From positions 806,001 through 870,000 of the forward strand of contig NZ_AP023175.1 of the NCBI RefSeq assembly GCF_013426895.1: DNA of 64,000 nt, read 5' to 3'. Positions within the stretch are counted from its first letter, which is position 1. Each line of letters starts with the position of its first letter. The notes below the pieces were generated by a model. It saw only the letters and a program-made list of their open reading frames with translations. It was not told the origin of the DNA and searched no databases. A program made the position numbers and the translations under genes. Shown here piece after piece: positions 33,654-41,942 of this stretch. The DNA comes from Paraburkholderia largidicola. Lineage in GTDB: Bacteria; Pseudomonadota; Gammaproteobacteria; Burkholderiales; Burkholderiaceae.

Positions 33654-34712
33654 TTAAAAGCTCACAGCAAACCCGAACGACACGCCGTGCACATTGTGTC
33701 CAAAGACGTATCTCACGAGGGCGCGCGTGCGCGTGATGACGATCGGATATTTGCTGCTGTCGAGTTCGAGTCCAACGCCCAATGACGTGAGATCGTTGAA
33801 ACCGAGTACCCCGGCGCTGTCGCCAAAGTAGTGCGAGTAAGCCAGTTCCAGCACATAGCGGATCGGGCGGTCGAGTGCGTGCCAGCCGGTCGGCGCGCGC
33901 CAGCGCGTCCACAGGCTCACTTGCTGCGCCATCGCCGAACCCTGAACGGCATCCGACGTGCTGCCGAAGCTGCGCAGGTAAATGTCCGTCGCGCGCAATT
34001 CAGCGTCGATCTCATAGGTTTCGCGGTAGTGTTCGAGGTCGAGCACGAGCGAGCCGCCATAGCCATATGCATCCAGCGATCCATTCTGCAGGAACTGGAG
34101 ATTGCGGTCGGTCACATGGTTGACGACCGACTGCCCGATCTTCAGATCGCTCGATACGCGTCCAATCGTACCGTTGAGAATCGGACGGAATACCAGTTCA
34201 TTGGTGATCCGGAAGTCCCAGCCGATCCCGACCGTGGTGCTGAAGGTGTTCCATCGGGTTGGCAATTCACGCTGCTGGGCACCGTCCGTGGCGAGGAACG
34301 TCGGGTCGTAGCGGCTATAGGCGAGCGTGCCCTCTACGTACAACGGAAAGGACCTGCTGAGCGTAAACCCGCCCCCCAGTTGTGACTGACCGAAACCAGG
34401 ATTTCCGGAAGTACCGTTGTTGATCGAAAGCGAACTGGTCGTGACATCCGGGACCGTCGTGTAGCTCATCACCGCGAGCACTGCGTCGGCGTGCTGCTTC
34501 ACGTTGCCGCCGATCACCGTGCGGTTCGACAGCTGTTGATCCGGTGTTTGCTGGGCGCGTGCCGGAAGCGGCAGCAAGACGAGGATCAGGCACGCGCTCA
34601 TCGCGAGGCATAGCGTGCAACGCGGCCGTGGCCGGCGGAAAATGGCCGTCTCCAGGGTGCCTTGGCGATCGTCTTCGAGACTGCAAGCTGACTCAATGGT
34701 GCGAAACCGCAT
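33654..34712 (-). CDS. Outer-membrane beta-barrel protein, solitary autotransporter-barrel-like
   Basis: 352 residues from the ATG at 34712 with GGGAGGG four bases upstream. A cleavable signal (LCLAMSACLILVLLPLPARAQ, long basic n-region) precedes a mature part of alternating strands: GGGFTLSRSFPLYVEGTLAY, FSTTVGIGWDFRITNELVFR, YRETYEIDAELRATDIYLRS and a terminal VSFGFAVSF. The pattern fits the Omp_AT solitary autotransporter barrel family by eye. Role unknown. First of three outer-membrane barrel genes in a row on this strand. Confidence 0.75.
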   Translation of the reverse strand: MRFRTIESACSLEDDRQGTLETAIFRRPRPRCTLCLAMSACLILVLLPLPARAQQTPDQQLSNRTVIGGNVKQHADAVLAVMSYTTVPDVTTSSLSINNGTSGNPGFGQSQLGGGFTLSRSFPLYVEGTLAYSRYDPTFLATDGAQQRELPTRWNTFSTTVGIGWDFRITNELVFRPILNGTIGRVSSDLKIGQSVVNHVTDRNLQFLQNGSLDAYGYGGSLVLDLEHYRETYEIDAELRATDIYLRSFGSTSDAVQGSAMAQQVSLWTRWRAPTGWHALDRPIRYVLELAYSHYFGDSAGVLGFNDLTSLGVGLELDSSKYPIVITRTRALVRYVFGHNVHGVSFGFAVSF

Positions 34713-34930
34713 CAAGCCCTCCCGTCAATTGACGCGTCAGGTTGCTTTCCTTTGATGGCGACCCGTCTTCGCCTGGCGGCCGCGCGCGGCTCTCGAAACA
34801 CGCCGGGTTGCTGAAGCCGCGGCTCAATCTCTGTATCGTGGTTGTTCACATCCACTTCGTCAATCCGTCGACATGCGATCCGGCCAACTAATCCTGCCAG
34901 ATGTTGCTGCCAACCGATGCGAGCAAACAC

Positions 34931-35740
34931 TTAGCGAAAGGCGTACGCGATGCCGACTCCATAGGTCAGCTGGTTCCGCGTGCCCCGCTGCGTGACGATC
35001 GGACTCGCGGCTGCGTCCCCGCTGATGCGCTGGTAGTAGATCATGGCGCCCGCATACCAGCTCGGATTGATCTGATAGATAGCGGCAAGCCATCCCGTCA
35101 CCTGATTCAGTCCTCCGCCTGGCGTATACATGGGCAGTCCGCTTTTGGCGGCGTCCTCTGCCGTGACGCCGTAATAGGTTTCGTTGAAACCTGCGCTCAC
35201 CCACGTCGCCCCCAGCCCGCCTCCGACGAACATCCGCTGATGTACCGGGAACCACGCGCTGGTGTTCAGCGAGACGCGCGCGCCTGAATAGACCACACCC
35301 GCATTCGTGACGACCGTGACCTCTCCTCGCAGGCGATACGGAATATCGCCGACGTGGCTGTATTCGTATCCGACGAAGCCGCCACCTTCCAGCGTCGTGT
35401 CCACGCTGTGAACCTGCGAGACCACGGCATCGTCCACATTTCGCCGACCCAGCCGCAATGCCAGAGCTGGGCCCCACTGGAAGCCTGAAAGGTCACCGAA
35501 GTTATATTGTGCGTAGGTTCCATACCACTCCAGCAAGTGACCGCCGCTCGTCACATAGCGCATGCCCGGCACGACGCCGACTATCCGGTCCTTGCCACCC
35601 GCATACTCCGTCGTCGATCCGATACCGCCTCCAAAAAAATTAGGCAAGGCGTTCGACAAGTCAATCGGGCTGGCTTCTACACTCCGAATCGCAGCACATA
35701 AAGCGACCGCACCGAGAATCTCGCCACGCATCGTCTTCAT
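34931..35740 (-). CDS. Outer-membrane barrel protein, unassigned
   Basis: 269 residues. The ATG at 35740 has AGAGG nine bases upstream; the in-frame ATG at 35749 is directly against that site. A signal peptide ending VEASP precedes strands such as WYGTYAQYNFGDLSGFQWGPALALRLG, GGGFVGYEYSHVGDIPYRLRG and a terminal YGVGIAYAFR. The length and pattern are reminiscent of MipA/OmpV-type proteins but key motifs are not clear. Function unknown. Confidence 0.7.
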   Translation of the reverse strand: MKTMRGEILGAVALCAAIRSVEASPIDLSNALPNFFGGGIGSTTEYAGGKDRIVGVVPGMRYVTSGGHLLEWYGTYAQYNFGDLSGFQWGPALALRLGRRNVDDAVVSQVHSVDTTLEGGGFVGYEYSHVGDIPYRLRGEVTVVTNAGVVYSGARVSLNTSAWFPVHQRMFVGGGLGATWVSAGFNETYYGVTAEDAAKSGLPMYTPGGGLNQVTGWLAAIYQINPSWYAGAMIYYQRISGDAAASPIVTQRGTRNQLTYGVGIAYAFR

Positions 35741-35777
35741 CGGTTTCATCCTCTGATGTGCGGGCGCACCGATTCCG

Positions 35778-36983
35778 TCACCGCCACCCGCTGCCGACCT
35801 GTATGTAGAACGCGTTTTGATCCTTGCTGTGTGCGACGTCGATGCCTACCGCGAGGCCGAGCTTGCGTGCGATCAGATAGCGCACGCCCGCGCCGACGCT
35901 CTGTACATTCTGCGATTCAGAAAAGCTGTGCCACCGTCCATATGCCTTGCCCACGCCTGTAAAGCCGAGCAATGACCAGCGGGGTATGAGATCCCATCTC
36001 AATTCTATTTCGGCCGTCAAGGCATTCCTGTCCTGGTACCGGCCCTTCTGAACGCCACGCAGATCGACATACGGTTGTGCGTAAAACGGAATGTCACCGG
36101 TGGAAAATTTGCTGTCCACGCGCAGGCCGAGTATCAGCGTACGGGTCAACGGTTGCCATGTGTAGCCTCGCGCAGCGTAGACATCGTAGTTTTGCGTGCT
36201 GCCGAAAGCCGCCCGGGCGGCCTGCGCCTCGATCTCGAGGAAACTGCCTTCACCCGGGTAGAAAATATTGTCTCGGGAATCATAGTCCACGACGATACTG
36301 CCGGCGCCAATGCGCTGATCTTTTTGCACGCTGCCGAGTTCTCCCGGTATTTCGCCAGAACCGAACGTAGACGACGAATCGAAAAAGATATAGCGCAAAC
36401 CCGCATACCAGCGACTACTGCCGATACGCATGAGCATTTGCTGGATCAAGGCAACGCCCTGGAGCGTATAGGATCTCGGCTGACTGGAAAGGCCAAAGTA
36501 GTCGAGATGCGCATCTACTTTGGCGATCGCACCAAGATATCGGTAGCGGTCGTTGTCCCAGGTGTGGAAGTGGCCTGCAGCAGCGGCCCACGTACCGTTC
36601 TGGGTGTACAGGCCGCCCAGTACCGTCACGTTGGGCGGCACGCGATCCTTGCTATCGCGCGGCGGAGCGGGCCCGGCGTCGGAAGCCGGATCGGAAAAGA
36701 ACAATAGTCCAAGTCCAAGGCCGTAGCCGACCGCGGGCTCGGTGATCAGAATGGGTACGGGTAACGCGCCTTTGTGTTTGAGCAGGAAGTCGCTTACGTC
36801 GAATTGCCCGTCATCCGGGTCCCTGAAACTGAGAGATTCATCACTTGCGTGCGCGTCAACCGGCGTGAGGGCGATAGCCGAAAAAATCGCCGCGGTCCAC
36901 GCTGCCCGGAACCACCCGTCATAACGAGGACGCCTTCGTCCTCTCGAACAATTTGCAGGGCAACGGAGAACGTCCGTCCGCAT
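35778..36983 (-). CDS. BamA/TamA-family (D15 surface antigen) barrel protein without POTRA domains
   Basis: 401 residues from the ATG at 36983, with AGGA eight bases upstream. A signal region ends near DAHASD. The mature protein goes straight into a 16-strand-like barrel: PVPILITEPAVGYGLGLGLLF, DYDSRDNIFYPGEGSFLEIEA, LRVDSKFSTGDIPFYAQPYVD, ELRWDLIPRWSLLGFTGVG, and VGAGVRYLIARKLGLAVGID at the end. POTRA repeats needed by true BamA are absent, so this is not the essential assembly factor. Role unknown. Confidence 0.85.
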   Translation of the reverse strand: MRTDVLRCPANCSRGRRRPRYDGWFRAAWTAAIFSAIALTPVDAHASDESLSFRDPDDGQFDVSDFLLKHKGALPVPILITEPAVGYGLGLGLLFFSDPASDAGPAPPRDSKDRVPPNVTVLGGLYTQNGTWAAAAGHFHTWDNDRYRYLGAIAKVDAHLDYFGLSSQPRSYTLQGVALIQQMLMRIGSSRWYAGLRYIFFDSSSTFGSGEIPGELGSVQKDQRIGAGSIVVDYDSRDNIFYPGEGSFLEIEAQAARAAFGSTQNYDVYAARGYTWQPLTRTLILGLRVDSKFSTGDIPFYAQPYVDLRGVQKGRYQDRNALTAEIELRWDLIPRWSLLGFTGVGKAYGRWHSFSESQNVQSVGAGVRYLIARKLGLAVGIDVAHSKDQNAFYIQVGSGWR

Positions 36984-37482
36984 GGTGCGAATCCTGTGCA
37001 CGCGATGGACATCGCTGCCGGATTCCGGATTCTGACGCACGAACGAAATAAACATGGCATTCGCTACCCGAAACAGGCGTCGCGACCAATGCGAAATGCG
37101 AATCCATTGGCCTGATTGTTTCAAAAAAGATGGTTGCGTGAACTCATGTGTAAACGAGAGCAGCGCGCAATAAGCGCGTCGTGTCGACGCGCTTATTGCT
37201 TTTCTTCTCTCGATGACTCTAATTGAATGCCGCTCTACGCGCCAACTTCGCGACGGAGTACTTTGCGCGCACTGTCATCGTTTGGACTTGCAGTATTCGA
37301 TCACACTGCATCGAACTGTACCGATCGTGCGACGAGTACTAATCTAGTGAATGATCAATCATCGGATCGCAGTGCAGCGTCGCGTCAATCTATCAATCAG
37401 CGATTTCATCCGCCTGCTCATCCGGCCGCGTGCCTCGAAGCCCTGGATCAATTCGCTGCCTGACGAAGAAACAGGGGTGACC
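36984..37482. other. 499-bp divergent intergenic region
   Basis: Holds promoters for the BamA-like (minus) and DUF3300 (plus) genes, plus the orphan terminator at 37167-37203. A half-site TTGGACTT at 37282-37289 resembles one arm of the 18-bp palindrome but the other arm is missing. Confidence 0.5.
37167..37203 (+). terminator. Strong intrinsic terminator with no upstream gene
   Basis: A perfect 15-bp stem (37167-37181 with 37185-37199, GCAATAAGCGCGTCG and its complement), 3-nt loop TGT, then TTTT. It is oriented on the plus strand, yet the nearest upstream gene is on the minus strand and begins at 36983. It could end a small RNA made from the 36984-37166 stretch, or insulate the DUF3300 gene. 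Confidence 0.8.
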
Positions 37483-39051
37483 ATGTCGATACGGATTGCA
37501 CGACTGTTGAGCACCAGCCTCGTCGTCCTGCTGGCGGGCTGCCCATCGAAACAACAGGATCAGCAGACTCAGACCCAGGCCGCTTCGGCGCCGGCTTCTG
37601 TGCCCGCTTCCGCGCCAGCGTCGGCGCCGGCCGTGGCATCTGTCGCGGCCCCTGCGTCCGTACCGCTCCCCGCCTCGGCGCCCGAGTCTCAGGCCCAGCA
37701 ATTCCCGCCGGAAGAACTCGAGGCGTTAGTCGCGCCGATTGCGCTCTATCCCGACTCGCTGTTATCGCAAATCCTGATGGCGTCGACCTATCCGCTCGAG
37801 ATCGTGCACGCTGCCCGTTGGGTGAAAACGCATAAGAACCTGAAGGGCGATGCCGCCGTGCAAGCAGTGCAAGACCAGCCGTGGGACGTCAGCGTGAAGT
37901 CGCTGGTGGCGTTTCCGCAGGTGCTGGAGCCGATGAACGACAAGCTCGACTGGACCCAAAGGCTCGGCGATGCGTTCCTGGCCAATGAGAAGGACGTGCT
38001 CGACGCGGTGCAGCGGTTGAGGATGCGTGCGCAAAAGGCCGGACACCTGGCGTCTAACGAACAACAGAAGGTCATTGTCGAAGCACCTGCTGCTCCGGGT
38101 GCAGGCGGCCAGGCCGCTCCCGCGCAGCAAACCATCGTGCGCATCGAGCCATCCAATCCCCAGGTCGTCTACGTGCCCGCCTACAACCCCACCGTCGTCT
38201 ACGGCGGCTGGAGCGCGCCCGCCTATCCGCCGACCTACTGGCCGCCGTATCCCGCCTACTACCCCGGCGCCGCGCTTGCGAGCGGGTTCGCATGGGGGCT
38301 CGGCATCGCCGCAGCGGGCGCAATCTTCAGCAACTGCAACTGGGGCGGCGGCGACGTCAACATCAACGTGAACAAGGCCGCCAACATCGACCGGAATTTC
38401 GACCGCACCAAGGTAGAGGGCGGCAAATGGAAACACGATGCGGGACATCGTCAGGGCGTCGCCTATCGTGACAATGCGACTCGCAACAAGTACGCGAACG
38501 GTGTCCAGGGCGCCGACGCGCGACGCGATTATCGCGGTCGCACCGGCGGCGCCACCGAGCGTGCGGGAGTCGCCAATCGGGCGGAAGGCACAAATCGCAC
38601 CGGTCGTCAGAACAATGTGAGTACCGCCGACCGCGCAGGCCGAAGCGCAGGCGCCGGCAATCGGTCCGACAAGACGGCCCGAAGTGCTACAGCCGGCAAC
38701 CGCGCACAGACGGCCAACCGGACCGCTGGCGCTGGCGCCAACCATCGCGCGCAGACAGCCAACCGCGACGCCGCAGCCGGCAATCGCGCGCAGACGTCCA
38801 ATCGAAGTGCGGCCGCGAGCAATCGCGCGCAAACACCCACGCGTGTCGGCTCGTCGAACGCACAGACCGGCTTCGGAGGTGCAGGCGGGGGCGGCGGCCG
38901 CGACTCGGCATTCCAGGGCGTCGGCGGGGGTGCGGGGGCGACGCAGCGGGACTTCAATCGTGGGCAGGCGAGCGCACAGTCTTCGAACTTCAACCGTGGG
39001 GGCGGCGCAGCACGTGGCGGCGGCGGAGGCGGACGTGGCGGCCGACGTTAG
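37483..39051 (+). CDS. DUF3300 lipoprotein, paralogue A
   Basis: 522 residues from the ATG at 37483 with AGGGG about five bases upstream. A lipoprotein signal (LVVLLAGC lipobox) is followed by a Gln/Ala/Pro/Ser linker, then the DUF3300 domain: PEELEALVAPIALYPDSLLS, ASTYPLEIVHAARWVKTHK, QPWDVSVKSLVAFPQVLEPM and PQVVYVPAYNPTVVYGGW. The C-terminal 150 residues are low-complexity, with repeats of the NRAQTANR type and a Gly-rich end. It shares long identical stretches with the second copy at 41943. Envelope protein; biochemical function unknown. Confidence 0.9.
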   Translation: MSIRIARLLSTSLVVLLAGCPSKQQDQQTQTQAASAPASVPASAPASAPAVASVAAPASVPLPASAPESQAQQFPPEELEALVAPIALYPDSLLSQILMASTYPLEIVHAARWVKTHKNLKGDAAVQAVQDQPWDVSVKSLVAFPQVLEPMNDKLDWTQRLGDAFLANEKDVLDAVQRLRMRAQKAGHLASNEQQKVIVEAPAAPGAGGQAAPAQQTIVRIEPSNPQVVYVPAYNPTVVYGGWSAPAYPPTYWPPYPAYYPGAALASGFAWGLGIAAAGAIFSNCNWGGGDVNINVNKAANIDRNFDRTKVEGGKWKHDAGHRQGVAYRDNATRNKYANGVQGADARRDYRGRTGGATERAGVANRAEGTNRTGRQNNVSTADRAGRSAGAGNRSDKTARSATAGNRAQTANRTAGAGANHRAQTANRDAAAGNRAQTSNRSAAASNRAQTPTRVGSSNAQTGFGGAGGGGGRDSAFQGVGGGAGATQRDFNRGQASAQSSNFNRGGGAARGGGGGGRGGRR

Positions 39052-39080
39052 GTCGTATCGTGACGAACTCTTCTCGCCCC

Positions 39081-40421
39081 TCAACGTAAGAAGCGCGTCA
39101 AAGCGAGCAAATACAAAGCGGACATGGCAAGCTGCGCCAGCGTGATGGGCAATCCATACCGAAGGAATGTGCCAAACGTGATGGGCCTTCCTTGACGCGC
39201 GCAAATGCCCGCCGCAACGATGTTAGCCGCTGCGCCGACGAGCGTCGCATTGCCACCGAGGGTTGCGCCGAACATCATGCCGATGAATACCGGCACTGAC
39301 GCGGCGGGCCATTGGGAAAAGCCCGCCGAAAGCGCGGTTTCAGGCACGACTTCGGCCATCACGAGATAACCCTTGACCATGACGATCGACGCGGCGGCGA
39401 CAGGTACATTGGCAAGCAGGCTCGACAGCAGCCCAATGCCAGCGAGCAGCGTCAGCGCAACGAGCGTCAACTGCACGCCGAATACCTGATACAGCTTGAA
39501 CGCCAGGATCTGGAGCAGTCCTGTCTTCGCCATGGCTTGTACCAGACAGAAGATGCTCGCAAGAAAGACCAGGGTTTTCCAGTCCACGTCGCGCAGTACG
39601 TTATCGGTGGGTTCGACTTTGGCGGCAAAGCCCACCAGTAATGCGAGCGCGCTTGCGATCAGCGCGACCGCGGGCGGCACGATACGCGTCGGCAGGTTTT
39701 CGCCGAATACGAATAACGCGATCATGAAAAAGAGCACGGCGCCAGCGAGCGTCGCATACACCGGCCGTTCAATCCGTTTCGCCGGGCCGCGCGGCGGCAA
39801 CGCGCGCTTCAGGTCCCACAGGTCCCGCATCAGAACGGGCAGAAGCGGGACGATGACAAGCACCGCGATCAGCCCTCCGAGCGACACACGGCGCAGGTAC
39901 TCGCCAAAGGTCATGCCGATCGCGCTTCCCACCAGGAAGGTTGCTGGATCGCCCACTAGCGTGAGCAATCCAGCCGAGTTGCTGATGATCGCCGTCAGCA
40001 CCATAGGCCTGACGTAGTCAGCGTCGAGCGCAATACACACGCGCACGATGATGGGCGCAAGAAGAATGACCGTCGTGGCATTCGGTAACACCGCGCAGAT
40101 TGGCGCGACCAGCGCGATCAGCATCAGCAGAAAGCGGGTTCCGCTTCCGCCCGTCGCCCGGAGATAGACGTCGCCGATGACGTCGAACAGGCCCGTGGTG
40201 GCGAGGACGCGTGCCACGACCATGCCGCCGAACAGCAAGCCAAGCGGACCGGCAGCCGTGCGGGTCGCCTCCACGAGGTCCTGCTCGTCCAGGATGCCGA
40301 GCGCAATCAGGATGCATGCGCCCGTCAATGCCGCGACGGCCATGTCGATCACATTGAATGCGATCAGCAGAATGACGGCCGCGAATACGGCAACCGTGAT
40401 ATAGATCTGCACCTGGCTCAT
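39081..40421 (-). CDS. ArsB/NhaD/SLC13-type anion permease
   Basis: 446 residues, about 11 helices, ATG at 40421. Family features: a re-entrant-type loop AVLPNATTVILLAPIIVRV, SNSAGLLTLVGDPATFLVGSAIGMTFGEY, and near the end FGATLGGNATLVGAAANIVAAG, matching the paired Asn/Thr motifs of ion-transporter superfamily permeases. Substrate (arsenite, Na+/H+, dicarboxylate, sulfate) cannot be told; no ars genes are nearby. It lies 16 bases downstream of the amino-acid-type binding protein gene and is probably co-transcribed with it, an odd pairing. Confidence 0.88.
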   Translation of the reverse strand: MSQVQIYITVAVFAAVILLIAFNVIDMAVAALTGACILIALGILDEQDLVEATRTAAGPLGLLFGGMVVARVLATTGLFDVIGDVYLRATGGSGTRFLLMLIALVAPICAVLPNATTVILLAPIIVRVCIALDADYVRPMVLTAIISNSAGLLTLVGDPATFLVGSAIGMTFGEYLRRVSLGGLIAVLVIVPLLPVLMRDLWDLKRALPPRGPAKRIERPVYATLAGAVLFFMIALFVFGENLPTRIVPPAVALIASALALLVGFAAKVEPTDNVLRDVDWKTLVFLASIFCLVQAMAKTGLLQILAFKLYQVFGVQLTLVALTLLAGIGLLSSLLANVPVAAASIVMVKGYLVMAEVVPETALSAGFSQWPAASVPVFIGMMFGATLGGNATLVGAAANIVAAGICARQGRPITFGTFLRYGLPITLAQLAMSALYLLALTRFLR

Positions 40422-40437
40422 GTCACCGTCCAGATCT

Positions 40438-41472
40438 TTAGCGGAAAGGCGGCGCATACATCAAGCCGCCTTGCGTCCACAGCCGGTTCAGGCCGCGGTC
40501 CAGTTTCAGCGATGTACCGGGTCCGAGGTTCCGATCGAACATTTCCCCGTAGTTGCCGGCACTTTGCACGGCGCGAGCCCGCCAGCCTGTTTCGACGCCC
40601 AGGCTGCGATCGCTTTCGTCGCCATCGGCGAGCGCGCGCCTGACTGCCACTTCGCTCAGGCGCGATTGCAGGTTATCGCGCGTGACACCCAACTCTTCTG
40701 CCGCCACCAGCGCGAACAGCACCCAGCGTACGAGCGTCAACCAGCTTTGATCTCCGCCGCGAACGGCTGGGCTGAGCGGTTCTTTGGCGATCCGCTCCGG
40801 CAGGAGCTGCACGGATTGCGGCCCATCGGGAGCTTCCAGGCGCACTGCCGCGAGCTGTGCCGAATCGGCTGCATAGGCACTGCAACGCCCTGCGAAAAAA
40901 GCCCGGCGCGCTTCGATGGCGGAGTCGATCACCAACGGTATGATTTCCAGCTGGTTGTCGGCGGAGTAGTCGCGCAAATGCACCTGCGTGGAGGTTCCTT
41001 TTTCGACACACACTGTTGCGCCCTTCAGCCCAGCGGCCGTCTGGACGCCGCGCGCGCTACGCACGAGGAATCCCTGCGTGTCATAAAAGAGAACGCCCGC
41101 GAACTGCACCTTGAGTGCCGCTTCGCGGCGCAGCGTCCACGTGGTGTTGCGGGCGAGAAGATCGATCATGCCTTCTGTGAGTGCCGGGAAACGCGCGGCA
41201 GCTCTGAGCGGCACATAAGCCACTTTGGATGGATCGCCCAACGCCGCAGCGGCCACCGCGCGACAGAAGTCCACATCGATTCCGCTCCAGAGCCCGGATC
41301 GATCCTTGATGGAAAACCCCTGGACGCCTTCGCTGACACCGCATCTCACCACGCCGCGTGCTCGTACCTGCGCGAGCGTGTCGCCGTCGGCTGCGCGCGC
41401 ATGGGTTGAAACCGCTATGAGGAAGAGGCAGACCGCCAGGACTGCCGCGCCGCATTGTGCGAGACGTACCAA
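40438..41472 (-). CDS. Periplasmic amino-acid-type binding protein (AapJ/SBP family 3 like)
   Basis: 344 residues. No ATG fits; GGGAG is six bases before an in-frame TTG at 41472, and directly against a second TTG at 41478. A signal peptide ends near HARAAD. The mature part has the AapJ-like pattern: LAQVRARGVVRCGVSEGVQGFS, GLWSGIDVDFCRAVAAAALGD, IDLLARNTTWTLRREA, and C-terminal AVQSAGNYGEMFDRNLGPG. It would bind an amino acid, but no ABC permease or ATPase genes are adjacent; an anion permease follows instead. Confidence 0.85.
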   Translation of the reverse strand: MVRLAQCGAAVLAVCLFLIAVSTHARAADGDTLAQVRARGVVRCGVSEGVQGFSIKDRSGLWSGIDVDFCRAVAAAALGDPSKVAYVPLRAAARFPALTEGMIDLLARNTTWTLRREAALKVQFAGVLFYDTQGFLVRSARGVQTAAGLKGATVCVEKGTSTQVHLRDYSADNQLEIIPLVIDSAIEARRAFFAGRCSAYAADSAQLAAVRLEAPDGPQSVQLLPERIAKEPLSPAVRGGDQSWLTLVRWVLFALVAAEELGVTRDNLQSRLSEVAVRRALADGDESDRSLGVETGWRARAVQSAGNYGEMFDRNLGPGTSLKLDRGLNRLWTQGGLMYAPPFR

Positions 41473-41478
41473 GGTCAA

Positions 41479-41942
41479 CTCCCGGACCGACGTCGACTGT
41501 CATCAATGGCTGCCGTCGAAGGTCATCATTGACGTCAGCCGTTGGTATTCGCCTTCCGCAAACGACAACCCACACGCAGCACGCCTTGTGATGCCTACTC
41601 ATCGATCTGGGAAAGGCGGATTACGGTGCAAGGCTTAAAACGTGCAATTATTTGGCTTCACGAAACGCGAGCCGTTGCGCTCCGCGCCTGATTGAATGCG
41701 ATGAAGAATGAGCCGATCACAATGCAGAGATGTAAAGGCACTCTAGCAGCCGTCATCGATCATCGCCACCCGACTTACCCTGCGCCAAAAGCACTGACTA
41801 TTTAATCCGCAAGAAGCGATAGATGTTCTAACATCGTATTGAGAAGACGCCGCAATATCCCGCAAGCCAATTTGCAATCTGCCGTCAGTCGCAACAGGAC
41901 CGATTCGTCGAGGTTCCTGTCATCCAGTCTGAAGGAGCGGCC
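41479..41942. other. 464-bp divergent intergenic region
   Basis: Upstream of the minus-strand binding-protein operon and the plus-strand DUF3300 paralogue B. The only notable element is the palindrome at 41822-41835. No gene is supported. Confidence 0.5.
41822..41835. promoter_or_regulatory. 14-bp palindrome upstream of DUF3300 paralogue B
   Basis: GATGTT-CT-AACATC, perfect 6-bp arms, about 107 bases before the ATG at 41943. A possible operator or activator site; regulator unknown. Confidence 0.4.

Noticed and set aside
37282..37289. TTGGACTT half-site upstream of DUF3300 paralogue A
   Set aside because: Only one arm matches; no palindrome and no clear -10.
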